Assembly: GCA_947471745.1 (NCBI GenBank)
Contig: CANJKZ010000927.1
Location: forward strand, 372,001-436,000
DNA from: Closterium sp. Naga37s-1
Taxonomy: Eukaryota; Streptophyta; Zygnematophyceae; Desmidiales; Closteriaceae
Direction: 5' to 3'
Length of the DNA: 64,000 nt
Shown here: one piece after another, positions 21,067 through 32,036 of the stretch
Position numbering within the stretch: the first letter of the stretch is position 1
Layout of the letters: each line of letters begins with the position of its first letter
The notes under the pieces: model-generated
The model's input: only the letters and a program-made list of their open reading frames with translations
Told to the model about the DNA's origin: nothing
The model's database searches: none
Program-made: the position numbers and the translations under genes

Positions 21067-22734
21067 TCAGCACCCCCTGTCGCAGCACCTCTCGCAGGAC
21101 CAGAGTCGACAGCTACCTCGACAGGCTCGACCGGGTCTACCTGGGAAACACCTGAGGGAGCAGGACCCTGGGGAGGGAGGGGGTCTACCGAAGCAGCACC
21201 TGGCGTGAGGAAGAGCGGCGGGGGGGGGGAAGGGCGCAGTGCGGTAGGGGAACAGACGGTAAAAGGGTACCGACTCGTCAAAAGTAACGTCCTGAGAGGG
21301 GAAGACACGGCGCGAGGTGGGGTGGTAAAACTGCCAGCCAGGCGCGTTCGGGACAAAGCCAAGAAAGACGCAGGGAACGGCACATGATGAGAGCTTGTCC
21401 GCGGACGTATCGCGGACAAAGGCTCGACATCCCCAGACTCGGAACACCGACGCATCGCCAACCTTCCCCGTCCAACGCAGTGTGGGCGAGGTCTCCGGAG
21501 CAGAGACACGGGGCCAGAGGTTGAGCTGATGCGCAGCGTACTGCACTGCAAACGGCCACAGGAAATGGGGGGCAGCCGCATGGATCATGGAGGTACGAGC
21601 GACCTCCACGACTAAGCCAATGCGGCGCTCAACAATCCCATTCTGCTGTGGAGAGGCCGGAAGTGCGAACATCTGGCGGATGCCGTGCTCCGCACAATAG
21701 GCTGCCAAGAGGTCGGAGGAAAACTCGCCACCTCTGTCAGAGTGCAGACGTAGGACTGGAAAGTCCGACTGGAACCGGTCGCGGAGCTGGAGACGAGCAG
21801 CGCGGATCCAAGGGATCAAAACATCAGGGACCTCACCCTTGGTGCGCAAGGGGAAGACCGTGGTGTAGCGCGTGTAGTCGTCGACGACCAGCAGGAAGTA
21901 CCACTCGTGGCCCTGTCCACGGACGCGGGCTGGGCCCCACACGTCCAGGTGGAGAGTCTGCAGAGGAGCCTCTGTGGGAGGGAACGAGGAGGAGTGAGGA
22001 GTGGCGCGCTGCCGCCCCTCGACACAGGGAAGACAGGGAGGAGCAGGCGAGGGTGGGAGAGGAGGGAGAACCCTGGGAAGACCAGAGACAAGGTGCCGGG
22101 AGTGCATGCCACGAAGGCGCTGCACTGAAGGGTGACCAAGGCGGTGGTGCCAAAGGAGGGTCTGGTGCGACAAGGCGCGACACGAGCAGGGGGCTGACAG
22201 CTGACCCGACGCAGACGCAGACGCAGCTACATGAGGGGACTCAGTGGTCAGTGTGTACAGGTCCGACCCCGGCTGCCGAGTAAAGGTAGCCAGGTGGCGC
22301 CCCGTCCGAGCACACGTACAGTGGGTCACACGCTCATAGGCAGGGGTGAACTGGTGAACACCTCCGTCCTAGAGAGCAGAGCCCGCCACCAAGTTCGTAG
22401 AGAACGAGGGGAGGTAAAGACCCGACAGGGTGCCGGCCGGAACCGCTGGACAAGGGAGGACAGTGGAGGAGGTCGCAAGGACTGGGCCCCCAGAGGGGTC
22501 AGTGAGGGAGACAGCAACAGGTCGAGCTAGCTGCTCAAGGACAGTGCGGTCACGAAAGAAACAACGGGAAGCACCCGAGTCCACTGTGAAGGTGTGTAGT
22601 GCCTCAGTAGACGCAGTACCACCTGGAGCAGCAGACTCACTAGCACCTAGAGCAGCAGCCTCACCAGGACCTAGAGCAGCAGACGCACTAGCACCTAGAG
22701 CAGCAGTCTCACTGGTCCCAATTGCAGGTAGCAT
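21067..22734 (-). pseudogene. Protease and integrase region of copia B1
   Basis: Protease: ALHTFTVDSGASRCFFRD with the D-S-G-A active site, then STVLPCPAVPAGTLSGLYLP. Integrase: LLWHHRLGHPSVQRLRGMHS and CLPCVEGRQRATPHS (HHCC), LDVWGPARVRG, FLLVVDDYTRYTTVFPL, LHSDRGGEFSSDLLAAYC, and the downstream ASVFRVWGCRAFVRDTSADK and CVFLGFVPNAPGW. Region of a broken element. Confidence 0.85.
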
Positions 22735-22829
22735 TCACCCTCAACACTAATAGTCAATGCATACATAGCAGCAAGGATAGCATCAAAATCAAGAGCAAAG
22801 ATATCAATTCCCTTCTTAAGCAGATCAGC

Positions 22830-24077
22830 CTAGCGGGGCAGCTCAGAGGCGTCAGGGAACTGCTCGCGCCAGGCGTCGTCGAGGTGAAAGAAACAGCGCT
22901 GCGCCGTGTGAAACCTCCCACAGGTCTGGCCAGTGCGGTCACCTGTGCGGATGACGTACGGGCAGGTACCTCCACCCCCAGACCCCCCACGCTGAGAGTA
23001 CCACTCACGGAGCTGCTGGGACGACGGGGTCTCGCTGGGACGCTGCTGCTGCTGCCTCTGGCCACCTCCAATCCCCCCACGCTGCACCGCTCCACCGCGC
23101 CCGCCACCGGCTCCACTGCCGCCACCACTGCCACCACCACCCCCGCCACCCCTGCCACCGCCGCCGCCACCACCCCCGGCTCCGCCACTGACCCCCCCAC
23201 CACCAGCACCACTCCCACCACCGCCACCACCCCCGCCGCCTCCACCCCCTCCACCACTGCCGCCCCCGCCGCCACCTCCGCCACCCCTGCCCCCCTTGCC
23301 CCTGCCGCCCTTGTGCCTCCCACTAGGAGCAGGCGCAGCCCCGACCCCCTCAGCACCGAGGTAGTCGACAGCAGCAGCAGATGCAATGGAGGGGAGGAGG
23401 GGGACGGGGGAGCACCCCTCAAAGAAGGGGGCGCGAGGGTCGCCACGAGAGGCACCTACAGCTACAATGCTATTCTCAACTGCTAGGAGTTCAATCTCGA
23501 GCAGGTCGACAGTGAGTTCGGTAGGGGAGAGGGCGAGAAAGTGGTCCCTAACAGTGCGAAGGGAGTCAGGGAGGCGGGTGACTAGGTGATAGAGTGTGAG
23601 GTACATCGGGGGAGGGTTCTTGGCTAGGAAATCGGGGGGAAGCGCGGCACGGTAGTGAAGATCACTAGTACGGAGGTGCGTGATGAGGTCAGCTACAGTG
23701 GCAAAAGCAGACAGATCGGGGAAGGAATAGGGCAGTGAGAGACAACCTATCGCAGCAGTAGCAGGGGAGGAGTAGCGTGCAACTACATCGTCGTACAGCT
23801 CCTTAGCGGTCTTATGCTGGCCAAAGTGCTCGCGCTCATCTAACGGTAGGTGGCTGCGAACGGCTAGGCGAGCATGAGTGTCACGGGTCTGCCACTGTGA
23901 GCGAGCAGTGCTGTCAGCAGTAGCAGCAGGTGCGGGAGCGGCGCCAAACGTGTGGTCAAACAGGGAAACATCGTCCTTGGCAGTGATCTGGAGGAACAGG
24001 TGCAGGTCATCGAGCCAAACGTCAAACTTAATCGGACGGCCCTCAGAGTCAAACGTGAGAACGGTAGGACTAGCCAT
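22830..24077 (-). CDS. Gag of copia B1
   Basis: 415 residues starting MASPTVLTFDSEGRPIKFDV. The N-terminal half carries WLDDLHLFLQITAKDDVSLF, ARLAVRSHLPLDEREHFGQH and LITHLRTSDLHYRAALPPDF (UBN2-type gag). Then comes a glycine-only stretch of about 80 residues, the peptide SSQQLREWYSQRG and a zinc-binding-like module CPYVIRTGDRTGQTC followed by GRFHTAQRC (C-x13-C-x3-H-x4-C, unlike the usual CCHC knuckle), ending DDAWREQFPDASELPR. Confidence 0.85.
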   Translation of the reverse strand: MASPTVLTFDSEGRPIKFDVWLDDLHLFLQITAKDDVSLFDHTFGAAPAPAATADSTARSQWQTRDTHARLAVRSHLPLDEREHFGQHKTAKELYDDVVARYSSPATAAIGCLSLPYSFPDLSAFATVADLITHLRTSDLHYRAALPPDFLAKNPPPMYLTLYHLVTRLPDSLRTVRDHFLALSPTELTVDLLEIELLAVENSIVAVGASRGDPRAPFFEGCSPVPLLPSIASAAAVDYLGAEGVGAAPAPSGRHKGGRGKGGRGGGGGGGGGSGGGGGGGGGGGGGGSGAGGGGVSGGAGGGGGGGGRGGGGGGGSGGGSGAGGGRGGAVQRGGIGGGQRQQQQRPSETPSSQQLREWYSQRGGSGGGGTCPYVIRTGDRTGQTCGRFHTAQRCFFHLDDAWREQFPDASELPR

Positions 24078-24722
24078 AGTGGCAGTAGCAGTAGCAGCAG
24101 TAGCAGTAGCAGCAGTAGCAGTAGTAGTAGTAGCAGTAGCAGTAGCAGTAGTAGCAGTAAGAGCAGTAGCAGTAGCAGCTGGAACAGGAACAGCAGTTGC
24201 TGCAGGTGGGGCGGTGCGGCTCGGTCAGGGCGGCGCGACTCGGGCGGCGCGGCTCGGGCAGGTAGGGCGGCGCGACGGCGGGCCTATGCACGGTGCGCGG
24301 CGGCGCCTAGGGTGCGGCTGCGCGCGGGCCGCGGCTGCGTTCGTGCGGCGGCTAAGCGCTAGCTACAGCAGCCGACGCGCGATCGCCGCTGCGCGCGGGC
24401 TGCGACCTGCGGGCGGGCGGCGGTGGGTCGAGCGTCGGCCTAGGGGCGAGCGGGGCCTACGGGCGACGGCCTGCTGGGGCTCGCGAGGAAAAAATCGGGC
24501 CACCCTAGGCGGCTAACGAGCTACTCGCGCTAAAAACGCGGGGCCGCGCTCGAGCTGCTAGCGGGCTGCAAACGAGCAGCGTGAGAGGAGGGCGCGCGAG
24601 GGCGCACTAGGAGAGAGGCGCACGAGGGCGCTAAGACAGTAGAGCGCACGAGGGCACCTCTAGCGGAACGGTGGGCCCTTAGGTAATCGGTCCTAGGTCC
24701 CTAACCTAGGCTCTTAATACCA

Positions 24723-24851
24723 TGTCAAGAATGAGAAGTGATTGCACTAGGTTAAGAGTGGGGTACTAGTAGGAAACCCTAAAGTTATCATACCCCATAG
24801 TATCTACCCCACTACATCCTAAACAAACTATAGCAGTTATAACATTTGACA
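24723..24851 (-). repeat. 5' LTR of copia B1
   Basis: 129 bp matching the left LTR. Inner edge followed on the minus strand by TGGTATTAAGAGCC, a Met-tRNA-type primer site. Confidence 0.9.
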
Positions 24852-24856
24852 TGGGA

Positions 24857-25460
24857 AAATAGTGGAGCTGTGCGCAACGACTGGTCCAGCAGTGGGGTCG
24901 GCCAGAGTGACAGGGACAAGTGCCAAGTGCAGTGTGACGGTGGTGCAGCCGCGAAAGAAGCACCGAGTCGAGCCAGAGTCCAGCATGAATGAGAGAAATG
25001 CCTCGGCAGGAACAGCACATGGGCTATCAGACTTACGAACATCCTCTACACAAGTTGATATAGGCATACATGAATAAAAGTCAACCTCATCACTAGCACC
25101 AGTAGCTTACATGGCATACTTGCCTACAGAGATCTTGTCCCAACCAAACGAAATGATACCAACGCCCTTCTTGAGAAATTTTAACCAGTCAGGACTCAGG
25201 CCTGCTCACCGAACTCGCCACAAAAAGCGTGCTCGAGTCGGCAAAAACAGCGAGCCTCACTGTGCCCCACCTTGCCGCAGAGGTTGCCAACCCGAGGGCC
25301 GGTGCGACGCACGTACGGGCAAGGACCAGTAGCAGAGCGACCACCGCCACTGGAGCCGCGCTGAGCAACCCAGTCACAAAGCTGGTGTGGCGGGAGAGTC
25401 GCCTGTAAACGTGGCTGCTGCAGTCCACCCATAGAACCGACACCTTCACCTATCCCATAG
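24857..25460 (-). pseudogene. 5' portion of copia C (gag end and protease), right of B1
   Basis: Minus-strand fragments LPPHQLCDWVAQRGSSGGG, CPYVRRTGPRVGNLCGKVGH and SEARCFCRLEHAF (gag C-terminus as in B1), followed by SFMLDSGSTRCFFRG and HSSTIFPC (protease). Continues at 17672 on the far side of B1. An old, broken copy with no 5' LTR recognised. Confidence 0.75.
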
Positions 25461-25774
25461 TCGCTGCAACCAAATATGAAAAGCATACGAACTTCGAACG
25501 TTTGTAACTTTCTCATCCGTAGTCCGATCACGACAATTCTTGGTTCGTCCAAAAGCTATCGAGAAGAGGAGTCATTTCAGATATCTGAAATATCACTCAC
25601 ACACACACTAAAAAAATCCAAACCACACTAAAACACAAATTATTACACACACGCACCCCACGCATGCAACGCACGAATATATGATGGGAGGCAGACAGCC
25701 GTGAATGCAAATGATAGCGTCACATAACAAACTCCCCCTCTGGCTGCCAACCATCATCCCACATGCCTCAGCTC
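25461..25774 (-). repeat. Candidate 3' LTR and purine tract of copia F
   Basis: On the minus strand GGCAGCCAGAGGGGGAGTT is followed by TGTTATGTGACGC at 25729, the usual purine tract/LTR start of a copia element, and the sequence onwards is AT-rich and non-coding. It abuts element D at its target duplication and pairs with the F fragment at 34115-35972 on D's other side. The outer LTR end and the matching 5' LTR were not identified. Confidence 0.4.
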
Positions 25775-25904
25775 TGTCAGAATCCACAAGGGTGATTGAA
25801 CTAGGAAAGAGTTGGGTACAAGTAGGAAACCCTAAACTTACTGTACCCCATAGTAACTACCCCACTACAGCCTAAACAAACTGTAGCAGATATGACATTT
25901 GACA
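25775..25904 (-). repeat. 3' LTR of copia D
   Basis: 130 bp, TGTCAGAATCC...TTTGACA, followed by the CACCCCCGTAGGCAAAGTGGGG purine tract (minus-strand sense). Confidence 0.92.
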
Positions 25905-26228
25905 CACCCCCGTAGGCAAAGTGGGGGAGAGCAAGGGGTCACAAGACCAGTCAAGAAAGCCAAAGCAAGCTCAGGGTGGATCATAACGTCACCACACTCT
26001 CTGAGCACAAGCAAAGGGCCACAAGGCCAGTTCACATGCAGAGGCATATATGTAACACAAACATCATAGTGATCTCCACCTAGCAAAGCAAGCATGCAGG
26101 TATATATTTATATATATATATATCACAGTACAACTAAAGCCTACAGCAAGTGAGGAAAAGTGGGCACAAGCCCTAGCACAGTGCAGAAACGCTGATGATC
26201 ACCAGACTGAAGTGCCTTGGTGAATCTA

Positions 26229-27635
26229 TCAGCAGTGTTGGCCCGAGTGGCCACGTAACGTAGACGAAGCTGACCACGCTGCTGCAACTCTCGAGCGCAG
26301 AGCGATGTGCTTCGTTCTGTGCTCCAGTCTGTGCTCCTCACACAAGGCAATGGCAGCCTTGTTGTCGATGTACAGCACTGGAGGAGAACGAGGCCGCTCT
26401 CCCAGGTCGGTCAGCAGGTAAGTGAGCCAGCGTAACTCCTGTGCAGCCATGGCTGTGGCGTAGATCTCAGCCTCACAACTGGAGCTGAGAACTGAAGACG
26501 AGCGTGTAGAACGCCAAGAGGCAGAGCCAGAGCCAAGACTGAAGGTGTAACCCTGTGACGACCGCTGAGTAGCCTGGTCGTCAACCGAAGAAGCGTCTGA
26601 GTGCCCAGTGAGGACAACTGAGCTCCTCCCTCTAAGCACGAGCCCCATGCCTGATGTACTGCACAAGTAGCGGAGTACCCTCTTAGCAGCATCCCAGTGC
26701 ACCTTTCGGTGCCGACCAAGAGCCACGTAGCGAGCCAGAAGGCCAAGAGGGTACGCCAGGTCAGGACGAGTGCAAGTCATCAGGTACATGAGGCAGCCAA
26801 CTAGCTCTGGGTAAGGACCACTCGGCTCTACGGACTCGTCCGAAGGTGGAGCTGAGAGCGAGTGACCTGTAGCCAGAGGAGTGGCCTGTGCCGAGGACCA
26901 GGTGAAGTCGAAGCGCTGAAGAACCTGCTGCACCATGTGTGACTGAGTCAGTGTGATGGTGCGGCGTGCTCTGTCCCGGGTGATCTGCAAGCCAAGGTAG
27001 CTGCGCAGCTCACCCGGGTCTGTGCACGTGTGTCTCTTCTGCAGCTCCGACTTCACCAGGGCGAGAGCCTCAGTGTCAGCAGTGGCAAAGACCAAGTCGT
27101 CGACGTACACGAGGATGTAGAACGGCGGCACCGAAGTGTCGGTGCGCAGAAACAGCGACGGGTGAGCAGTAGAGGGCGCGAACCCAAGAGCCGCAAGTGT
27201 AGTCCTCAGTGTGTCGTGCCACTCACGTGGCGCTTGGCGGAGACCGTAGACCGGCCACCGGAGGCTCCACTGGGTACCAGGAGGAAATGACCCTGTGAAG
27301 CCAGGAGGGCGGCGCAGCCAGATCTCCTCGTGCAGGCTGCCCTGCAAGAAAGGTGTGCTGAAGTCAAGAGAGTGAAGCTCGTAGTCACGCTGAGCGGCAA
27401 CGTGCAGTAGCACCCGAAGAGAGGTCATCTTCGGGGTGGGGGAGAAGGTCTGGAAGAAGTCTACTCCCTCTCGCTGACTGAAGCCTCGAGCAACGTAACG
27501 AGCCTTGAAGACAGGCGGAGAACCTGGCGGCCGCTTCACCCTGAAAATCCACATGCCACTGACGATGTTCGCCCCAGGAGGGGGAACCTCGTCGACTTCC
27601 AGGATGCCATCTCTGCGTCCATGGCTGACTGCCAC
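26229..27635 (-). CDS. Reverse transcriptase-RNase H frame of copia D
   Basis: A 468-residue uninterrupted frame with KARYVARGFSQREGVDFFQT, SLDFSTPFLQGSLHEEIWLR, FYILVYVDDLVFATADT (catalytic YVDD), LGLLARYVALGRHRKVHWDA, GHSDASSVDDQATQRS and SCEAEIYATAMAAQELRWLT. Copia RT plus RNase HI. Best-preserved pol segment of the B/D family in the window. Confidence 0.88.
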   Translation of the reverse strand: MAVSHGRRDGILEVDEVPPPGANIVSGMWIFRVKRPPGSPPVFKARYVARGFSQREGVDFFQTFSPTPKMTSLRVLLHVAAQRDYELHSLDFSTPFLQGSLHEEIWLRRPPGFTGSFPPGTQWSLRWPVYGLRQAPREWHDTLRTTLAALGFAPSTAHPSLFLRTDTSVPPFYILVYVDDLVFATADTEALALVKSELQKRHTCTDPGELRSYLGLQITRDRARRTITLTQSHMVQQVLQRFDFTWSSAQATPLATGHSLSAPPSDESVEPSGPYPELVGCLMYLMTCTRPDLAYPLGLLARYVALGRHRKVHWDAAKRVLRYLCSTSGMGLVLRGRSSVVLTGHSDASSVDDQATQRSSQGYTFSLGSGSASWRSTRSSSVLSSSCEAEIYATAMAAQELRWLTYLLTDLGERPRSPPVLYIDNKAAIALCEEHRLEHRTKHIALRSRVAAAWSASSTLRGHSGQHC

Positions 27636-27720
27636 TGAGAGGAGTACTCACCCGCGATCGCCTCAGCGTAAGAGCGTGGGGTCGGGATGTCTGGTGCATC
27701 CGGGTCTCCCTCAGGTGCAA

Positions 27721-28980
27721 TCAGCATGAACACGAGATGAGGTACAGTACAGCAGCGGCAAAGCACTCAAACTCCTCCTGCCTGTCCTCAAGGACGTCCG
27801 TGCCAAGAGCACACTCACCCCCGACGGACGGAGGACAGACAGACTCAGACTCAGCAACAAGACTCGCAGCGTAGTCTAGACGCCAGTGAGCAGCAAAGTC
27901 GACAAGCTCAGCAACTAAGGCAGATGCAGCAACAGACTCAAAGGAAGGGTCAGTGACAGCCGTGGCTAAGAGACGCGTGACAGTAGGACTAGCAGCATGA
28001 AGAAAGTCAGACTCTGGGTCAGCAAGGGCAAGAAGGGAGGACGCATGAGGAGAAGGCAGAGGGACACGCTGTGGAGCAGTGGAAGGACGAAGCGTCATCT
28101 GGTGAGTGCCCGGGACAGCAGGGGGACACTGACGCGGGACACGACGACCAGTGCGAGCAGCACGAACAGGCGACGCAGAACGAGACCCAGGCGACACAGG
28201 ACGAGAGGCAGGCTCCCGACACACCATAAGACCTCCTGTCGGACCAGTGTAGGGAGAAGGACCAGGGAGTGGCGAGGCAGGCTGTAACTGTGACTGCGAC
28301 TGGACAGGTGGAGGACACTCTAAGGAGGGAGCAGGACAAAGAGGAGGCGGCTGACCAAGAACCTGCTGAAGGAGCGGAACGAAGTACGGCCGCGGCCGTG
28401 AAGCACCCCCAGAACCAGCAGAGACAGCACCAGAACCCCAAGCAGCAGCTCCAACTCCGGTAGCACCACCAGCAGCTCCAGTAGTGCCAACTCCAGTACC
28501 CCCAGCAGCACCAGCTCCAGCCGCACCGTCGGCTCCAGCACCTGCAGGAGGACGAGCGTCAGCACCTCCAGCTCCTGCCCCTGCAACACCAACACCAAGG
28601 TCAGCAGCTACACCAACTCCAGTAGGCCCAGCGGCCTCAGCTCCACCGGCAGCTCCAGCAGCTCCAGCACCTCCAGCTCCAACTCCAGCACCAGCAGCAC
28701 CTCCAGCAGCTCCAGCTCCAGCTCCAGCAGAACCCCCAGTCCCAGCAGCTACAGGACCACCTGGACGAGCACCTCTAGGACCAGAGGCTCCAGTACCTCC
28801 AGCAGCACCAGGGCCTCCAGCGGGCGGCACCTTATCGCTAGGAGCGCCGCTCCGGAGGCTGCAGCGTCGAGCGTACCACTCACGCAGCCGCTGTGGGGAG
28901 GGAGGCTCCGGCCGCGACACAGCACCCGCAGCACCACCAGCTCCAACTCCGGCAGAACCCCCAGCTCCAGCAGCCCCACG
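27721..28980 (-). CDS. Linker between integrase and RT of copia D
   Basis: A 399-residue frame, mostly Gly/Ala/Pro, starting RPEPPSPQRLREWYARR and ending with FESVAASALVAELVDFAAHW and VCPPSVGGECALGTDVLED, the conserved lead-in to the RT domain. No enzyme motif. Contains a copy of the LREWY peptide also found in gag. Confidence 0.7.
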   Translation of the reverse strand, partial: RGAAGAGGSAGVGAGGAAGAVSRPEPPSPQRLREWYARRCSLRSGAPSDKVPPAGGPGAAGGTGASGPRGARPGGPVAAGTGGSAGAGAGAAGGAAGAGVGAGGAGAAGAAGGAEAAGPTGVGVAADLGVGVAGAGAGGADARPPAGAGADGAAGAGAAGGTGVGTTGAAGGATGVGAAAWGSGAVSAGSGGASRPRPYFVPLLQQVLGQPPPLCPAPSLECPPPVQSQSQLQPASPLPGPSPYTGPTGGLMVCREPASRPVSPGSRSASPVRAARTGRRVPRQCPPAVPGTHQMTLRPSTAPQRVPLPSPHASSLLALADPESDFLHAASPTVTRLLATAVTDPSFESVAASALVAELVDFAAHWRLDYAASLVAESESVCPPSVGGECALGTDVLEDRQEEFECFAAAVLYLISCSC

Positions 28981-30690
28981 CTAGAGGCTGCAACGCTTAG
29001 AGTACCACTCACGCAGCTGCTGTGAAGAGGGAGCGCACCCAGGCGCAGCACGGTCAGTCTCAGCTCCCCAGGGCTCAGCACCGCCAGTCTCAGCACCCCC
29101 AGGCTCAGCACCCCAAGTCTCAGCACCCCCAGGCTCAGCACCCCCAATCTCAGCACCCCCAGACTCAGCACCCCCAGTCTCAGCACCCCCAGACGCAGTA
29201 CCTCGCGCAGGACCAGAGTCGACAGCTACCTCGACAGGCTCGACCGGGTCTACCTGGGAAACACCTGAGGGAGCAGGACCCTGGGAAGGGAGGGGGTCTA
29301 CCGAAGCAGCACCTGGCGTGAGGAAGAGAGGCGGAGGAAGGAGCGAGGCAGTGCGGTAGGGGAAGAGACGGTAAAAGGGGACCGGCTCGTCAAACGTGAC
29401 GTCCTGAGAGGGCAGGACACGGCGCGAGGTGGGGTGGTAAAACTGCCAGCCAGGCGCGTCAGGGACAAAGCCAAGGAAGACACAGGGAACGGCACGGGAG
29501 GAGAGCTTGTCCGCGGACGTATCGCGAACAAAGGCTCGACATCCCCAGACTCGGAACACCGACGCATCGCCAACCTTCCCTGTCCAACGCAGTGTGGGCG
29601 AGGTCTCCGAAGCAAAGACACGGGGCTAGAGGTTGAGCTGATGCGCAGCGTACTGCACTGCAAACGGCCACAGGAAATGGGGGACAGCCGCATGGATCAT
29701 GGAAGTACGAGCGACCTCCATGACTAAGCCAATGCGGCGCTCAGCAACCCCATTCTGCTGTGGAGAGGCCGGAAGTGTGAACGTCTGGCGGATGCCGTGC
29801 TCCGCACAGTAGGCTGCCAAGAGGTCGGAGGAAAACTCACCACCCCTGTCAGAGTGCAAACGCAAGACGGGAAAGTCCGAATGGAACCGCTCGCGGAGCT
29901 GGAGACGAGCAGCGCGGATCCAGGGGATCAAAACATCAGGGACCTCACCCTTGGTGCGCAAGGGGAAGACTGTGGTGTAGCGCTTGTAGTCGTCGATGAC
30001 CAGCAGGAAGTACCGCTCGTGGCCCTATCCACGGACGCGGGCTGGGCCCCACACGTCCAAGTGGAGAGTCTGCAGGGGAGCCTCTGTGGGAGGGAACGAG
30101 GAGGAGTGAGGAGTGGCGCGCTGCCGCCCCTCGACACAGGGAAGACAGGGAGGAGCAGGCGAGGGTGGGAGGGAAGGGAGAACCCTGGGAAGACCAGAGA
30201 CAAGGTACCGGGAGTGCATGCCACGAAGGCGCTGTACTGAGGGGTGACCAAGGCGGTGGTGCCAGAGGACGGTCTGGTGCGACAGGGTGCGACAAGAGCA
30301 GGGGGCGGACATCTGACCTGACGCAGACGCAGACGCCGCTACCTGAGGGGACTCAGTGGTCAGTGTGTACAAGCGACCCCGGCTGCCGAGTGAAGGTAGC
30401 CAGGTGACGACCCGTCTGGGCACACGTGCAGTGTGTCACACGCTCGTAGGCAGGGGTGAAGTGGTGAACACCCGCGTCCTGGAGCGCAGAACCCGCCACC
30501 AAGTTCGTAGAGAACGAGGGGAGGTAAAGGCCCGACAGTGTGCCGGACGGGACAGCAGGACAAGGGAGGGCAGTGGTGGAGGTCGCAAGGACCGGACCCC
30601 GGGAGGGGTCAGCCAAGGAGACAGCAACCGGTCTAGGGAGCTGCTCTAGGGCGGTGCCGTCGCGAAAGAAACAGCGGGAAGCACCTGAGT
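28981..30690 (-). pseudogene. Protease end and integrase of copia D
   Basis: Protease residues SLADPSRGPVLATSTTALPC and SGTLSGLYLPSFSTNLVAGS, then integrase VLWHHRLGHPSVQRLRGMHS, CLPCVEGRQRATPHS, LHSDRGGEFSSDLLAAYCAE and FRVWGCRAFVRDTSADKLSS. The protease start lies on the other side of element E, near 32035. Confidence 0.82.
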
Positions 30691-30696
30691 CCAGTG

Positions 30697-30836
30697 TGTC
30701 AGAATGTTATTATCTAGTCTGTAGTGGGGTGCTCTATAGCGGGTACAACCCAGTTAGGGTTTGCTATATGTATCCCAACTGCTGCTAGTGAAACCCCTTC
30801 TTTCTTCAATTCTGTTTCTGCCTGTTAACTTTGACA
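30697..30836 (+). repeat. 5' LTR of element E
   Basis: 140 bp, TGTCAGAATG...CTTTGACA, followed by the primer site. Confidence 0.9.
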
Positions 30837-31249
30837 TGGTATCAGAGCAGGTCGACCCCCTTGGGTCGATCCTGTGGGTGGGCCCACCACCTAACTGCTT
30901 CCGCTGCTACTCTGTCTGTTGCACCCCCCGTGGCGTGCGACGCCTTCTTCCTGCCGTGCGCCCCGAGGCGCGAGGCGGTTTCCTACCGTGGGGGACCCGC
31001 GCGCAGCCCCCCGCCCTTCCCGCCGCGTCGCCTTGCAGGCCGTGCACGGGCCTACAGGCCGCGCGCGGCCCGTCTGCCCGTCGCGCGGCCTTGGGGACCC
31101 GCGCGCGGCCCCCGCCCTGCTCGTCGCGGCGCCCTGGGGAGCACGCGCGGCCCCCGCCCTTCTTGTCGCGGCGCCCTGGGGAGCCGCGCGCGCCCCCCTG
31201 CCCGTTCATTTTGGCGCCCTGAGGAGAGACGCGCGGCCCCTCCTGTACC

Positions 31250-31280
<31 letters not shown>

Positions 31281-31891
31281 GTGCTGCCCATTCCTCCCGT
31301 GCTGCCGTGCGTTCCGCGGTGGTGGGGGGTGTGGGGTGGCGAGCATGGGGGTGCGCGGTGTGGGTACTCCCCTTCTCTCTCCCCACCTCCTTGTTCGTCT
31401 CCCACTGCTGCAGCTGCTGCTGAGGGGGGTGGAGGTGTGGGAGCCGAGGGGAATGGCGCTAGGGGGGTGACGTGGTAGTGGAGTTAGGGGTTCAGCAGGG
31501 GGTGTGTGTCAAGGGTGTGGGTCAGTTGGAGGAGGTTGTGTGGAGGTAGCTCTCGTGTCGCCTGCAGCGCCTGTAGTCCGTCGCCCTTGCTTCGGTAGCC
31601 AGTGAGCCTGTTGCACCAGTCGCCAGTGGGTCCGTTGCTCCTGCCGCTCGTCTTAGCCGCGGAGCCAGTCACTCCAGTAGTCCGTCGCCCTTGCTTTGGT
31701 AGCCACTGAGTCAGCCGCTCCTGTGCCCGTGCCTCTGCAGCTTCAGTCGTTGCCTCCCATCTTCTCTCCTTCCACAGTTCCTCCTCCTCCTCACTTGCCC
31801 GCTGTGATTACCTCTAGCTTTGCTTATTATTGTGAACTCCTGCTATGCGTGCTCATTGTGCTGATTACACCCCACTTTGGCTATAGGGGTG

Positions 31892-32031
31892 TGTCAGAAT
31901 GTTATTATCTAGCCTGTAGTGGGGTGCTCTATAGCGGGTACAACCCAGTTAGGGTTTGCTATATGTATCCCAACTGCTGCTAGTGAAACCCCTCCTTTCT
32001 TCAATTCTGTTTCTGCCTGCTAACTTTGACA
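31892..32031 (+). repeat. 3' LTR of element E
   Basis: 140 bp matching the 5' copy, preceded by the GGGGTG purine tract. Confidence 0.9.
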
Positions 32032-32036
32032 CAGTG

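Larger units (their letters stand above)
17678..24851 (-). mobile_element. Ty1/copia LTR retrotransposon B1
   Basis: 7174 bp with 129-bp LTRs at both ends and a perfect 5-bp target duplication TGGGA (17673-17677, 24852-24856). Minus-strand order: LTR, GC-rich leader, gag, protease, integrase, long Ala/Gly/Pro/Glu-rich linker, reverse transcriptase, RNase H, purine tract, LTR. Very short LTRs and the long repetitive linker are family traits shared with D, H, J and K. All domains are present, but it is broken by a handful of interruptions in pol. By eye the LTRs differ at about 5 of 129 positions, so it is older than D. Confidence 0.92.
30697..32031 (+). mobile_element. Non-autonomous LTR element E (TRIM-like), nested in D
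   Basis: 1335 bp on the plus strand. 140-bp LTRs (30697-30836 and 31892-32031) differ by eye at three positions. Perfect 5-bp target duplication CAGTG at 30692-30696 and 32032-32036, interrupting D's protease region. The primer site TGGTATCAGAGCAGG starts at 30837, and CTTTGGCTATAGGGGTG ends at 31891 as the purine tract. The interior is GC-rich with a run of about 30 C near 31250-31280 and shows no gag or pol. Both cis-signals are intact, so it may have been moved in trans by a B/D-type copia. Same family as element I. Confidence 0.9.

Noticed and set aside
22722-23486. Thr/Ala/Pro-rich plus-strand protein
   Set aside because: Antisense shadow of the glycine-rich part of B1 gag.
30831-31478. 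Arg/Pro-rich proteins inside element E and the matching part of I
   Set aside because: High-GC sequence leaves long frames open on both strands; no family motif, and E and I do not share one intact frame.
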